Positions 63,706 to 64,000 of a DNA stretch of 64,000 nt are shown here, in pieces; position 1 is the first letter of the stretch, and each line of letters opens with the position of its first letter. The stretch lies in assembly GCA_903858815.1 (NCBI GenBank), contig CAIOKE010000251.1:37110-101109 (forward strand), written 5' to 3'. Below the pieces are notes generated by a model. That model was not told the DNA's origin. It did no database searches and worked only from the letters and a program-made list of their open reading frames with translations. The stretch comes from an uncultured Planctomycetaceae bacterium. GTDB lineage: Bacteria; Planctomycetota; Planctomycetia; Planctomycetales; Planctomycetaceae. Both the position numbers and the translations under genes were made by a program.

Positions 63706-64000
63706 ATGCCCCGAACCGGGCCCACCCTGCCAGCACTCACCCTCATCACTCTGCTTGCCACCACAGGCTGCCGCTATGACGGCTCCTTCATGCAGATGGA
63801 CAGCAATGCCGGGTTTCCATTCTTCGGACTGCAACTCTCCGTCGACTCAGGCTCACGACCCACGCAACAGCCCACACACACGTATCACCTCACACCACCG
63901 CCAGCAACCAGCAGTCGCACCCATAGTGACAATCACAATCACAGACTGCTGACACGACAGAGCAGGGCACTGGCGACAGACAATCAGCACCCCCTGATCA
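63706..64000 (+). CDS. Partial putative lipoprotein, runs off the window
   Basis: An ATG at 63706 with GGAG about nine bases upstream opens a frame that stays open to the last base of the window, so the C-terminus is missing. It has a short hydrophobic signal ending in a lipobox, LATTGC (Cys at about 22). RYDGSFMQMDSNAGFPFFGLQLSVDSG follows, which resembles short planctomycete lipoproteins I recall, and then a His/Thr/Pro-rich low-complexity stretch. At least 98 residues are present. The function is unknown; the envelope location is inferred from the lipobox. Confidence 0.6.
   Translation, partial: MPRTGPTLPALTLITLLATTGCRYDGSFMQMDSNAGFPFFGLQLSVDSGSRPTQQPTHTYHLTPPPATSSRTHSDNHNHRLLTRQSRALATDNQHPLI

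Noticed and set aside
1..64000. CRISPR arrays, insertion sequences, prophage or integrase genes
   Set aside because: No regularly spaced direct repeats, transposase or integrase motifs, or terminal inverted repeats were seen in the protein frames or sequence.

Overview
The window looks like chromosomal DNA of a planctomycete (phylum Planctomycetota, probably Planctomycetaceae-like). The evidence is the gene repertoire. It includes a DUF1592-type cytochrome/DUF1552 pair and a c-type-cytochrome/WD40 protein. It also includes an LE-x-R-x-LL N-terminal motif on a large secreted CAP-domain protein, two PEP-CTERM proteins and a secreted sulfatase. MoxR/DUF58/von Willebrand (VWA) gene sets, a stand-alone H4MPT formyltransferase and a PPi-type phosphofructokinase complete the picture. 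I saw no insertion sequence, phage gene, CRISPR array or rRNA. There is one tRNA, Gly(CCC).

Left part (1-9.3 kb): a small membrane protein; a hisC-selO pair on the minus strand preceded by a striking AGGAACA/TGTTCCT repeat; a sugar-nucleotide epimerase; two related PEP-CTERM proteins separated by 1.6 kb without a convincing gene; tRNA-Gly; and a rhomboid protease. Next (9.3-20.6 kb) come a secreted hydrolase-propeller fusion and, divergently, a tight five-gene operon. The operon encodes a MoxR ATPase, a DUF58 protein, a BatA-like VWA protein, a large VWA/GATase-like membrane protein and a coiled-coil membrane protein. A Tat-exported sugar isomerase-like protein follows.

Middle (20.6-42 kb): overlapping dxr-rseP (isoprenoid synthesis and a three-PDZ site-2 protease); a sulfatase; the CAP-domain surface protein; the DUF1592/DUF1552 pair; an S9 peptidase; an unknown protein next to a glycosyltransferase; a tiny charged protein with its own promoter-like sequence; a cytochrome-WD40 protein; and a zinc-ribbon membrane protein.

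Right part (42-64 kb): lipoproteins, a RidA-family protein, SlyX, a phosphoesterase, a KDG kinase-like sugar kinase, ftr overlapping a cobA-hemD fusion, a glycosyltransferase translationally coupled to a second VWA membrane protein, an esterase, aminopeptidase P, accB, accC, PPi-PFK, a small propeller protein, trpB, tsaE, an O-methyltransferase and a lipoprotein cut by the window end.

Most genes are housekeeping or typical planctomycete accessory genes. The right-hand part is visibly C-rich on the + strand whichever way the genes point, as expected if the + strand is the lagging strand there. The loci least explained by known families are the VWA gene sets, the PEP-CTERM pair with its empty spacer, the unknown protein at 34843-36015, and the inverted repeats near 3140 and 59500. 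I found no clearly new defence or mobile system.
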